From contig JAHDVF020001352.1 in the NCBI GenBank assembly GCA_022606425.2, forward strand, positions 186,001-250,000: 64,000 bases of DNA. The letters run 5' to 3'. Under the pieces are notes generated by a model. That model worked only from the letters and a program-made list of their open reading frames with translations. It was not told the origin of the DNA and made no database searches. Below, one piece after another: positions 20,004 to 29,800 of this stretch (within the stretch, counting starts at the first letter, position 1; each line of letters opens with the position of its first letter). The stretch comes from Lepidostoma basale (Eukaryota; Arthropoda; Insecta; Trichoptera; Lepidostomatidae). The translations under genes and the position numbers were made by a program.

Positions 20004-20859
20004 ATTTTATTATGTTTCAACTAATTAATACGAAGTTGACAACCCTGTTAAAAGCTTTTAATTTTGACTTATCTTCTCGAAACGAATTAATTGTATGCGA
20101 GCTAGATTTAATAATCCTTATAACGAGATTAAATATTTCCCTGCATTCAATTTTTAGTTCCCCGCGTTAAGTCCACGTGATAAAGCTATTGAAAAGTACT
20201 GCAGATCAAAAAATAATCACACGTATATCTCAAGTATTCGAGAGCGTTCATAAAAAAATCTAATGTATGCACGAGACATCTAATTTTAACTAAGCCTTCG
20301 GTGTTAGCCATCTACCGGATTATGTCGGTATGCCTGACGGGGCTGACGGGGCATGAGGTGTTTTGCAAGTGTTAATAATTTGAGCACGTTAACAGGTCTC
20401 AGGAACAACACCGCTTTGAGTAACTCATTTGTTTTGGCAATGATTGTAATTACCTCGATTCATATTTCAAGCGAACACTAAAAAAAGGACAAAAAAACAT
20501 AGCTGTAAATCTGCTAATGTGTTTCAATAATTTGTGGGTTAACCATAATGGGTATTAACTTGTGTAGTAATACTTCCATTTTTTTTACACTAGTTATCAA
20601 TGAACGACGTATTTGGCATTGAAAAATACTAATAAATTAGTTAGTAGACGTGTGTCATATCATTATAAAGTGTAACTTAATATATAATATAATTACGTAT
20701 TTACAAATATGCGTTGTGTGTAATTATATAATTTATTTATTTGAATGAATTTGATTAATATCTTGAATATCGATAAAACCGTTTATTTTAAATTGTATAA
20801 CCATTACATAAATAATCAACTAATATGAACAATATATATTTTTAAAGTTATAGCATAAA
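20004..20859. other. unassigned DNA with GC-richer stretch at 20160-20430
   Basis: The region around 20290-20420 (GCCATCTACCGGATTATGTC, GGGGCTGACGGGGCATGAGG) stands out in composition and is not repeated in the window. The rest is A+T rich. No frame was identified. Confidence 0.35.
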
Positions 20860-20955
20860 CGGGAGATGCCTATTGGTGGCGATGAGTACCGCATCGGTTA
20901 AAGTTTGGCAGTCCATTCTTTCTGCCTACCCTTTCGGGGAGACGGCGTGATGGTG
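20860..20955 (+). mobile_element. SINE-A copy with internal deletion
   Basis: It reads CGGGAGATGCCTATTGGTGG and GCGATGAG, then jumps straight to TACCGCATCGGTTAAAG. It ends TCCATTCTTTCTGCCTACCC and GGGGAGACGGCGTGATGG. About 65 bases of the usual body are missing, and the GTTA tail is reduced to TGTATTATTATTATT. Confidence 0.7.
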
Positions 20956-22278
20956 TATTATTATTATTATTAGTATTAACTGAAACCACAAAATTGATTC
21001 AATAAAATGCTGTTTTTCTAACGTATAATTGGCTTGCCTGATACTATTCAATGGTAGCTACCCCTGTTACGTTTGACTAAGTAAAGAGGGTGATAAAAGA
21101 GCAAAGAAAGAAAATAACTTAATAAGCAATTAGTACATCTTTCATCGATTGAGATAATTTGTAAAACGTACAAAACTGTTATGATTTGCACGTACATTTA
21201 TAACATACATTAAATATAAGTAGTAACCTCACAGTGAGCAAGTGTATCAACTGGTTTTTAGATACATATGTGTTGATCTGTATTGGGAAACAAATATATA
21301 CGTAATTATTTGCTTACATATTATTATATTATAGCTTACTATAAAACGAATGAACATGTTAAGATAGGATAATAAAAAAAGTATTTTTGTGTTGTTCTGT
21401 TAATTTATTTTATAACAGATTTCAAGTAAAGTGCTACGTACTTTTAATAAAAGAGGAAAAGGAAAATAAATTGGGAAACTGTAGAATTATTTGGTTAAAA
21501 AAAATGGTCTTGAAACCAAAGTTTAATGGTAAATTTTAAACTAGTTAATATAATATTAATGTAACTGTATAATATATGAAAGAGTGCTAATGGTATTTAA
21601 AGATTTTTAGAATTTATCTCAACAGAAACCTACTACCATCCATTGCAAATAAAAAAAATACCTCGTATTTAGCGTAAGCTTGCAATGCCGAATCAGCAAG
21701 TAAGAGAATTAAATGTTTGGCCTTTTTCTCGTTTGTTCAGACATCCGCGAAATTAATTAAGATAAGATATGAGTGTGCTAGAGAAGAAGTGAATGAGTGG
21801 TACAATTATAAATCACATAAGTGTAGATAGACGTGTCCGTAAGGAGCGGGTCCTCATTAGCGAGAGGTATGCAAGAGAAAATGCGACCAAAATTCTAGAA
21901 TTGAAATCTTTGCCTGGGTGGGAATTCTTCACCGTACACACGATTAGCCAAGGTATTTGTTATGGATGTTGTTTTCGAAAGGAAATTTATTTTAAAAATA
22001 TATTAATGTGTACCCGTAGGAATGAGGTCGCCAGACGTTAAACCATTCCTCGTCACCAATAAAATAACAGTCTGCTTTGAAGCAAAAAAAAAGTATCGTT
22101 TTGCTAAACTTATTTATTTTACATAAATGAGACAAAACAAACAATAAACGACACCGGTGACCGACAAATAGACAGAGTTATTATTCAGTATTGCCAACAA
22201 TGTATTCGTATCTATTAAATATATCCTATCATATTTTATAGACAAACAGTGGTTATACTGAAATGTACTATATTTACA
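20956..22278. other. A+T-rich DNA, no gene recognised
   Basis: An 82-codon open frame at 21793-22041 has no known motif and sits in otherwise non-coding DNA. I treat it as chance. No repeat family member was seen. Confidence 0.45.
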
Positions 22279-22562
22279 AAGCTCCCAGTCTCTCCACACA
22301 GGTCAGACTGAATAGACTGAGAAGGGCCGGTCACGTGCAGAGGATGCCGTCATCGCGAACCCCAAAGAGATTGCTGGATTGGCACCCAGGTGGTAGAAGA
22401 CCAATTGGACGACCAAGGCTGCAATGGGAGGATGAAGTTGGGAGAGATGGGGCAAAATTGTTACGAATGTCAGATAGGAGGGTCGAAGCGGAGGACAGGA
22501 GGAGTTGGAGGCGAAGAATACTGGAGGCTATGACTCGATGTGGGCTGTAGGGCCATCGAAGA
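22279..22562 (+). pseudogene. LINE-F C-terminal fragment, open frame
   Basis: The open frame reads VRLNRLRRAGHVQRMPSSRT, then GRRPIGRPRLQWEDEVGRDG, EDRRSWRRRILEAMTRCGL and a stop at 22548-22550. These are the GHV.RM and GRPR..W motifs of a non-LTR retrotransposon tail. No stop interrupts the ~90 codons, so it is younger than most relics here, but the enzymatic domains are missing. Confidence 0.75.
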
Positions 22563-22637
22563 AGAAGACAGTGGTTATACTATATTCACATGAGTACACT
22601 ACTCATTCTGGAAAATGTATAATATATAAAAAATATT

Positions 22638-23363
22638 CAATAGAACGTCGTTTATCAGGACGTCAGTTAACCGGAACGTCAAAAATCCGGACAAGCCAAG
22701 ATGATGAAGCGCAAAAAAGACTAGGAAATCTTAATTAATACGAATGAAAACGTCAGTTTTCTAGAAGTTTTATTATATTTTATAGGAGTGACATGTTTCG
22801 CCCTTCAAAGGCATTATCAAATGTGACGAAACTTCAACTCGTTGCAGTTTATATACAATAGTAAATGGATCAGAATATGGTAATTATCGAAAATTGATGT
22901 GACTTTATACATTTTTAACAAATAATTATTTGGGTAGGTCAAGAAATATTAGAAGTGTTTCTTGGAACTCGTTAAGAAATTTTATGACAATAGTTGCATG
23001 GTTAGAGGATACAAAATGATATTATATAAATCAAAAAAAAGTTATTTGAGGTGGACAAAATATTTTTTGTTAAGTTATTTAATATGGAGTTTTACATCAT
23101 TGTTCAAGAAACTAGTTAAAATCTTGTTAAAAAAAATCTCTGATTATTTTACCAATACTGTAGAGTAATGTGAGCCTTTTGATGTACACACATACTTGTT
23201 TTTGCAGTAAAATTTTCAATTTCATAGCCAATAATTGAGCCGAGGAAAAAAAATCGATTTACACAATATTTCTGTAAAATAATTAGCGCCCGTTTGATTA
23301 TCCAGAAAAATCGGTATCCGAAATACCTCCTGTCCCAATTAGTCTGGATACGACGTTCTACTG
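22638..23363. mobile_element. non-autonomous pogo-like element
   Basis: The left end reads CAATAGAACGTCGTTTATCA, then GGACGTCAGTTAACCGGAAC. The reverse complement of the right end reads CAGTAGAACGTCGTATCCAG. These match each other and the general pogo/Tigger terminus. A TA follows the right end, but the left flank is TT, so the duplication is not confirmed. No transposase frame is inside. A family A half element lies at 22738-22825. Confidence 0.55.
22738..22825 (+). repeat. foldback family A, left arm
   Basis: AATACGAATGAAAACGTCAG, then TTTTCTAGAAGTTTTATTAT and GTGACATGTTTCGCCCTTCA. It lies inside the pogo-like element and is therefore probably younger than it. Confidence 0.75.
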
Positions 23364-24081
23364 TATTCTTATACATATACATCGTACAGAATTTGAATAA
23401 ACACATAATTTTGAATGCCTGGATAATTATACATTCGATAATCATTTTTATTAAACATGTTTTGACTTATATTTTTGTAATTAAGTACTTGAAAAATCAT
23501 ACAATCTAATTGTGTATCATATCTTGATGTTTCGTCTACATATCTCATCTCTATATCTTATCTCTGGATCAGCATCTGATTATCACGTAGTCTCATGTTT
23601 GTTATAATGATCACACATTACATTGTAATTTCTCATTATTTATAGTTCTCTGTTAATTTTACTAAAATGTCATATTTTAATTTATGTAACTGATAGAGTT
23701 TTTATATCTAACGGGATATTACTTATATTTTATACAATGCCATATATTTTGTATTGTATGAAAATGAATAAAAGTTTAGAAATAATTGGAATAGGAATGA
23801 ATGATTCCCGCTGATACCACTAATATGATTTATGGATACAATTTACGTAAGTAAATATACATTAAATAAAATATTTATTGCGTTTGATGTTAAATGATTT
23901 GATGATGAGTATAAATAAAATTATATCTGTTTAACGGCCGCAAGATCTGCCCATGAGAACTGATGCTCAATATATCGGATGGTGGCACTTCGGCTGCATT
24001 TTTTTCATAGTTTTATGACTCAAAAAGTAATTTAGAGTGAGAGAGTTCACGAGCTGGTCCCGTTAGCATTTCACGACGGCG
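23364..24081. other. A+T-rich DNA; GC-richer just before the Transib
   Basis: Nothing was identified over 23364-24000. The last ~80 bases before the Transib are richer in G+C and contain its CGGCG target (24077-24081). The flank continues beyond the element at 26213, so the Transib split one GC-richer island. Confidence 0.45.
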
Positions 24082-24117
24082 CACTACATACGATTCGACC
24101 AATCTAGCTAGACAAAA
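24082..24117 (+). repeat. Transib left terminal inverted repeat
   Basis: It begins CACTACATACGATTCGACCA. The first three bases CAC match the invariant start of Transib ends and of V(D)J recombination signals. Positions 4-7 (TACA) differ from the other end. Confidence 0.85.
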
Positions 24118-24630
24118 GTCGGAAATCATTATGTTGAAATATTGCTTTTCTTAAGTATTACTATGCTCTTGAATGTTTTCTTCAACCGATAGCGCACTCC
24201 AAACAAATATTGGCGCCACAGTTCCATTACTGTTGTTGAGCGAAATCGCTGTTTCGGCTTAGGGTAGCCCGTCCCCCGTTCAGCGTTACAGTGAACGTCG
24301 ACGTGTGCGGATGTCTTACTTTGTTCTGTGTGATTTCAAGTGCTTTTTAGTAATGGATTGTTAAACTAGAGGTAACTATTGATTTATTGTATTATTATAA
24401 TCCACCAAAATACTTGTGAAGGCTTCGGGATACTGTTTTAAAGAACATCATTTTCAAAACCACAAAAAAACGCATAAATTGACTTTGGATAGTCTTAAAG
24501 TCTAGAGTCACGCCGGGTCACGTCATGATTTAGGTCTTAAAATATTTTTGCATCATATAAGTTTGTTGAGAACATAATCGTTTTTTGCTATTATGTGCTA
24601 GAATAAAGATTTATATTTTTTTATTTATAG

Positions 24631-26077
24631 GTGCCCGGATTTCGCGAAAGTCATTATTTGAATTTTGGCGTTCTACCCCGTTCAAATGCAAATTAAACGA
24701 AGTTATAACGTTTGCAAAGTCAAGATTTGTTAATTTTGTCCTCAAACAAGATCAAGAGAAGCCCTTAAAGATATTTCTGAAAAGGGAATGCGAAAAGATT
24801 CGTTCGAAATGGCTTCGTAAAAATAGACAATTACATTTATTTTTAAGTGCACACTAGGATTGGTTAAATGATGAAATTGTATTTAATATGTTTTACGAAC
24901 CGCTCCCGAAACCAAATCCCAGTGTTGGCAGATCGAAAAAGCGTTTTGAAGATAGTTGCACTAAATCGAAACAGCGCAAAGTTCAGCATTTATTGGAAGA
25001 ATATAACGATGCACAGCTATCTTTTGGTGCACAATTAAGTGTGCGAGGCAGTAGTAAACGAGACGCTGCTAATTTAATACAGGAAGTGTCTACAGCTTCG
25101 CCAAGACGAGCTACCGAGTATAAAAAAGCTAGAAGAAGAATTACCATAAACAAAGAACAACGTCCTTACACCCCGGAGGAAGCGTTGGCTTTATTTGTTG
25201 CAAACAATTTCACTGTGCAGATGTACAAAAATATTCAACAAGAGTCGAATGAAAGAGGATTCCGTCTATACCCATGTTACGATCATTTAGTTAAAGTGAA
25301 AGAGCAGAGTTACCCTCCCGTCGAAAAACTAAAAAAACGTCGAATTCAACCACAATCGTAAGAGAACCTGATGAAAACATGTACAGCTTTGGGATATCAA
25401 GCTTGCATGCTTATATCCGCACAATAGAATGCCTGCTAAATATTACTTATAGAATGGAAATAGCTGAGTGGCAAGTTAGGGGAGAGAAAAATAAAGAAAA
25501 TTTTAAAAAGAAGAAGGATATGATAAAAGGTCAATTCAAAGAAGTTGGTCTCATTATAGACAAAATTAAACCAGGTTTTGGTACAAGTAACGATGGCAAC
25601 ACCGTAAGAGCGTTTTTTCACAATTATAAAACAACGGCTCGTATCACCGGTATTGAAGAAATTTTTATTTATCGTCTCAGTACTATTCTTGCAGCAATGG
25701 CGTCTGGCTATTAAATTGACTCTGATAAATTTAAACAATATTGTTTGGAAACTCGGGACTTATATCTTACTCTGTACCCATGGTATAACATGCCAGATAC
25801 ATTACATAAGATCCTGGTACATGGAGCAGAAATTATAAGACATTCTATCATACCAATAGGTCAAATGTCCGAAGAGGCTTCTGAGACAAAAAACAAAGAA
25901 ATTAGGAAGGTAAGATTAGGTCACACATTAAAAACATCTCGTGTACGCACAAACTATGACTTAATTAAGTATTTATTAATGTCGTCCGATCCATACATTT
26001 CACTGTTGCGGAAACTACAAAAAAAGAATACAATAAAACATTATACAGATTTAAAATCATTGTTAAAGTCAAATTAA
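24631..26077 (+). pseudogene. Transib transposase, inactivated by stops and an internal deletion
   Basis: The frame may begin after a splice-acceptor-like run (TTTTTTTATTTATAG) ending at 24630. The N-terminal part reads FVLKQDQEKPLKIFLKRECE, then hits an in-frame TAG (24855-24857). It continues in frame as DWLNDEIVFN and KPNPSVGRSKKRFEDSCTKS to a TAA at 25359-25361. A second frame takes over at about 25355 with REPDENMYSFGISSLHAYIR, WQVRGEKNKENFKKKK and KPGFGTSNDGNTVRAFF. It hits a TAA at 25712-25714 and runs on in frame through LYPWYNMPDTLHKILVHGAE to 26077. The H-x4-H-x2-EII string matches the zinc-binding HKTLAHVPEII region of RAG1. SEEASETKNK aligns with the RAG1 segment holding the third catalytic acid (Glu962). 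The usual middle section with the two catalytic aspartates is not found between the two frames and appears deleted. Confidence 0.88.
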
Positions 26078-26171
26078 ATTATATTTTATCAAGAAAATTT
26101 TGTTTTATTTACATCCATGTCTCTAAATTGCCATGAAAGATCATTTAAAATCATGTAGCTTTGATTCTGAA

Positions 26172-26207
26172 TTTTGTCTAGCTAGATTGGTCAAATCGTA
26201 CACTGTG
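26172..26207 (-). repeat. Transib right terminal inverted repeat
   Basis: Read inward on the minus strand it begins CACAGTGTACGATTTGACCA. Its first seven bases, CACAGTG, are identical to the consensus heptamer of vertebrate V(D)J recombination signal sequences. Confidence 0.85.
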
Positions 26208-26212
26208 CGGCG

Positions 26213-26856
26213 GGTCGTAATTTAATTTCGTATAAACGCCGCGCTACAATTTTTATTGATATCTTGCATCCGTTAAATGTGTTTTAATTACAAACATCAA
26301 AATTGATCGCCATTGCGGGGAGAACGTGACAAGAAAGAATTAAAAATCTGCTCTTTAGTGATGTAGTTTTTATCAATTAAATTAGATTTATCTCGGGCCC
26401 GGACGTGTACCGATACGATCTCGGGTAATTGATTGTTGTCTCGGAAGACTTCGGAGAAAAATCTAAAGAAACTGTTAAATCAAAATGATGAGATCAAGAA
26501 CTATCAAGATTTAAAAGTTTCTAACTATATATAATATATATAAGCACATACTACGGCAAATTGCAATGTAATATGTTTAAAATATAAAATAAACTTCTTG
26601 TTTTAAACGTACTCATTTGATGTGCGTTAAATGAACTGAAAAATATATTCTTCTTAAAATAAACATTTGTAAAATACCAAATAAAACCAACTATTTAAAT
26701 TGTATAAGAGATAAAAATACTATTTTGACAAATAAAATCGTTCGATTTTTAATTGTGAAGTATTAAAGTTAAATGTTAAACAACATGTAAAAAATCTAAT
26801 TTTAGAATTAAATACATAAAGTAGATGTTGTAGTAGACGTTAGAGGATTGAAGTTT
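26213..26856. other. unassigned DNA, GC-richer at 26213-26460
   Basis: Following the Transib, GGTCGTAATTTAATTTCGTA, CGCCGCGCTAC and CTCGGGCCCGGACGTGTACC form a composition island with no frame. The remainder is A+T rich. Confidence 0.35.
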
Positions 26857-27020
26857 GCGCGGGAGATGCCTATTGGTGGCGATGAGGTTCGCAACCCATC
26901 ACACCGCGTCTCTCGCGGGGGCGAAAAGAGATGGATGGAGTGCCGCATCGGTTAAAGTGTGGCAGTCCATTCTTTCTGCCTACCCTCTCGGGGAGACGGC
27001 GTGATGGTCAGTTAGTTAGT
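26857..27020 (+). mobile_element. SINE-A copy, complete body
   Basis: From GCGCGGGAGATGCCTATTGG through GAGGTTCGCAACCCATCACA, GGATGGAGTGCCGCATCGGT and TCCATTCTTTCTGCCTACCC to GGCGTGATGG, then TCAGTTAGTTAGTT. It is the cleanest example of the common part of the family. Confidence 0.8.
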
Positions 27021-27094
27021 TACACAGAAATTGATTATTCGTTAAAACAAATATTCAGAAAATTCTTTGCCAAAGCATTATATAAAAAAAATGT

Positions 27095-27175
27095 ACGTCT
27101 TAGCAAGACGAAATGTGTCATTCCAATTAAAATTTCTGTAATCGAAAACGGACATTTGCGTTCGTATTAATTATG
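27095..27175 (-). repeat. foldback family A, diverged right arm
   Basis: CTTAGCAAGACGAAATGTGT, then CATTCCAATTAAAATTTCTG and GCGTTCGTATTAATTATG. The GAAAC word has become GAAAT. Confidence 0.6.
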
Positions 27176-27716
27176 TGCTTAATATGGGTCATTGTTTAAA
27201 AAACAACAAATATCTAAAAATATATATTTATGTAACTACCACACGTAGGTCTAAAATATTTTATGTCACATTTTAGCGTAATAAAACCCAGCATCCGATA
27301 ATGCAAAGTCAGTTTCTTAATCAGTAAGAATGCTGCCTGAAGACAGTACGGGCTCGCTACCTCCCAGGAGGACAGAAGTCCATCTGATTGATGGTAAGGG
27401 AAGATATGCCTTGATTAATGTGGCTTCATTAGCAGTACGCCGAGCGCTAGTTAGGAGACATTCCAATACTCTGTAGCCCATTTTCCTATACAGTATTTTG
27501 ATACAAATTGTTCGACAAGCCGCTCGGGGATAATGTAGGCGACTATGAGACTTGTTTAATTAAAATATATTAATGGGAAGGCTTGTAAACGATTTATTTC
27601 CATTCACGTTTGATATTACATGTTCGCTTTGTGAAATGTCAAGAGCCAAAGTAAAGCATTTAATTAATATTAAGTGACAGCGTCTCTAACGGAAATACAA
27701 TAATAAAAAAATTATC
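27176..27716. other. unassigned DNA with GC-richer island at 27290-27560
   Basis: The island includes GCTGCCTGAAGACAGTACGG, GCTCGCTACCTCCCAGGAGG and GCAGTACGCCGAGCGCTAGT. It has no repeat copy and no long frame. It is a candidate conserved non-coding element, unproven. Confidence 0.35.
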
Positions 27717-27835
27717 AACTCTTCTAAAAGGATTCAAATTTGCAAACTTTCACTTTACAGGCGAATGCTCTATCCGTTAAAGCAAGATAATCGTGACCAT
27801 TGGGGTCAAGATTTAAATACCCATCGCTTAAATAA
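27717..27835 (-). repeat. tRNA-like remnant (SINE or tRNA pseudogene)
   Basis: On the minus strand GGATAGAGCATTCGCCTGTA, then AAGTGAAAG, gives a five-pair anticodon-type stem (TTCGC/GTGAA) around a loop CTGTAAA with a GTA triplet. A decayed B box (ATTTGAATCC) follows. The T arm does not fold, so this is not a working tRNA-Tyr gene. Confidence 0.35.
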
Positions 27836-27982
27836 TGCGACTGTTGTTGAAAAAATAAATTATTTTTAATTAGTTTTTACGTCAAACAATTGTTGTTTAT
27901 GACAAAATAAAATATTTTTAGAAATAATATTTTTTTTTAAATGTGATTTTACAACATGCATTTTCATATAATAATTAAATAT

Positions 27983-28115
27983 AACGATGTTTTTTTAATA
28001 TACAATTACTTCCACATTTGTCTTTATTTCTGGCCAGTCTGTCGTTGCCAGTGAGCTTGGCGAAATCGGTCGCTGAAGACAAACGTGGAAGTAGTAATAA
28101 AAAAAAACATCGTTT
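27983..28115. repeat. foldback family D copy
   Basis: The ends AACGATGTTTTTTTAATA and TAATAAAAAAAAACATCGTT are inverted. Within are ACTTCCACATTTGTCTTTAT and its inverse GACAAACGTGGAAGTAG. The core reads GAGCTTGGCGAAATCGGTCG, a decayed GAAAC..GTC motif. Confidence 0.8.
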
Positions 28116-28799
28116 TATTTCATTATTATTTAAAATAAACATCCATCTATAGATTTCAGTTCAATCATTTGATTATAGAAACTAATAGAAACACACCTTT
28201 GCAAATGTTCCTAAACTCAAGTTATAAATAAATAATCTTTGGATGAATGAGATAACGGTTTAATTTTTAAGTTAAAATGGAGTGATATTAAAATAAAAAG
28301 AAACTGAAATAGTGAAAAATACCAGTACAGATTAGTGCGGGTATTGGACATGGCAGATACAGAAAATGGGAACGATATGATTGACACACACGTCTGAACA
28401 GTTAGAGAAAAAACGGAATTATTTTTTGTCCCCAACACAAAAGGTTTCAGCGGAATCTCCGTAACAAAACCGAGTTAATTTTCTATGAATAAAAAAACGC
28501 GGAGATCTTCTAGCCGAATCAAAATGGTCGACAGGCGCTGCGCACACTTCTGTCTTGGGGGTATTGACAATGGCATGGAGCCAATTCCATTAATGATAAA
28601 TTATTTGGCGATTCAACAGTCACGTGCATGGCTCAAGTGCCACAAAAAGTTTAACGAGAAAAGTGACGGCAATTATACTCCAGAATCTCGGATCAGAGAC
28701 GTGGCTGAGACCAAAAAGATTCACTTGTCAACGACACAGGGTTTTTTTATTATTATTTTTTGAAACATGGATAATATTAACGTTTTTTCATATTAAATA
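28116..28799. other. unassigned DNA with two chance-level open frames
   Basis: Open stretches at 28217-28438 (minus) and 28485-28763 (plus) have no recognisable motif. Base composition over 28300-28740 is a little richer in G+C. I see no repeat family member. Confidence 0.4.
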
Positions 28800-28980
28800 A
28801 ATATTTTTCAACTTTAAGGCTTATTTTTAAAAGGTTTCTAAGGTTTCAAACCTTCATCATAGAGAGAACATAATAATTAATATTGTTCTGATGACGAAGG
28901 TGTAAAACCTTCGAAACATGTCGAAAAAAATAAATAACATTGTGTGAATTCAAAACAAATTCATCATTATGGAATTCATA
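28800..28980. repeat. foldback family B copy
   Basis: The left arm reads AAGGTTTCTAAGGTTTCAAA, then CCTTCATCAT. The right arm reads ATGACGAAGGTGTAAAACCT, then TCGAAACATGTCG and the outer GTGTGAATTCAAAACAAATT. The left arm is more eroded than the right. Confidence 0.75.
28888..28922 (+). ncRNA. hammerhead-ribozyme-like core (family B)
   Basis: CTGATGA is at 28888-28894. One C follows, then the stem GAAGG (28896-28900) / CCUUC (28908-28912) with loop UGUAAAA. GAAAC is at 28913-28917, AU, then GUC at 28920-28922. The core words are intact and helix III would be the palindrome ACAUGU. As in family C, one base is extra before helix II. Confidence 0.55.
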
Positions 28981-29033
28981 TTGTTTACGATTTATGTTTA
29001 TAAATAAACGGAACATTTGACTAAAACATGAGC

Positions 29034-29235
29034 CTTCTTCTTTTTGTCCTGTCACACTTCCGTGGTGCAAAGGGCCTCAAGGAACCTTCTCCACCCGACT
29101 CTATCGCATGCCTGATGCCTAACATCATCCCAAGTGAGGCCTGCTGCCTTAACCTCGTCCTGCAGGGCTCTTCTCTAGGTGGCTCTAGGTCTGCCTCGCT
29201 TCCTCTTTCCCCCCATAGGGGACCAGTCTAGTGCG
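29034..29235 (-). pseudogene. LINE-G C-terminal relic
   Basis: In the best minus-strand frame it reads RGRPRAT, a stop, then LQDEVKAAGLTWDDVRHQAC and DRVGWRRFLEALCTTEV. This is a non-LTR retrotransposon tail with an in-frame stop. A short plus-strand piece of the same family is at 29731-29800. Confidence 0.6.
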
Positions 29236-29281
29236 CCCTGAGCGATGCATGGAAAATAACTAACTAACTAATCCAGTTTAC

Positions 29282-29470
29282 ATGTGGAAGTGCGGGACAC
29301 AGAAGGAAATACAAAGTAGAGTAAATGTGGCCTGGCATCCCATTGTGTTTGCGTAAATTAAATGTATGTCCCGGATGGACGGGGACAGGCCTAGAAAGTG
29401 TACGAGCGAGGCTGACGAAAGGGTGCCGCTGCGCCCTATAACAGCCTCGGGTATGTGGTGGGAACCCTTC
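29282..29470 (+). repeat. GC-rich repeat R1
   Basis: GAGTAAATGTGGCCTGGC, GGATGGACGGGGACAGGCC, GCTGACGAAAGGGTGCCGCT and CCTATAACAGCCTCGGG are shared with two copies at 38049-38408. There is no open frame. Its type is unknown. Confidence 0.55.
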
Positions 29471-29487
29471 TGTGTTCCTCTCTATAA

Positions 29488-29605
29488 AATAACTAACTAA
29501 CCATCACGCCGTCTCCCCGCAGGGGTAGGCAGAAATAATGGAGAATGGTAGGCATCGTGTCATGCACGCGCGTCGATTTCTCTGACTCCTCACATGGCCA
29601 ACATA
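29488..29605 (-). pseudogene. LINE-A 3' end with internal deletion
   Basis: TAACTAACTAACCATCACGC and CGTCTCCCCGCAGGGGTAGG form the tail. About 50 bases are then missing before GCATCGTGTCATGCACGCGC and TCGATTTCTCTGACTCCTCA, the reverse complement of the codons for RSRRNRRACMT. Confidence 0.7.
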
Positions 29606-29730
29606 GAAAAACATGAGTTTCAAAATTTAAAAAAATTAAAAGATCTTCGAATGATTTCGCTAAAAAGTAAGTGTAACGTTTCTGGTGGGTATCAAACAAA
29701 TAAAAATAAACAAAATATATGGATAATGGT

Positions 29731-29800
29731 GTTGCGATAGAGTCGGGTGGAGGAGTATCTTTGGAGCCAGCATTCATTTGCCGATCTGCCTTTGCCGGAT
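29731..29800 (+). pseudogene. LINE-G fragment
   Basis: GTTGCGATAGAGTCGGGTGG, then AGGAGTATCTTTGGAGCC, matches the DRVGWR part of the relic at 29034-29235. Confidence 0.4.

Larger units (their letters stand above)
24082..26207 (+). mobile_element. Transib transposon (RAG1-related superfamily), defective copy
   Basis: The element is 2126 bp, flanked by direct repeats of CGGCG (24077-24081 and 26208-26212). A 5-bp GC-rich duplication is the Transib hallmark. The ends are 36-bp inverted repeats (24082-24117 and 26172-26207) with 5 differences, four of them at positions 4-7. Both start with CAC. The shared part reads CCAATCTAGCTAGACAAAA. Inside is a broken transposase gene on the plus strand. The element cannot be autonomous but could still be moved if a related transposase were supplied, because both ends look sound. 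Confidence 0.9.

Noticed and set aside
25436..25738. Minus-strand frame of 100 codons
   Set aside because: It is a shadow of the Transib transposase C-terminal region.
28485..28763. 92-codon plus-strand frame starting MNKKTRRSSS
   Set aside because: It has no motif or splice context and there is no sign of selection that can be read from one sequence; kept only as unassigned DNA.
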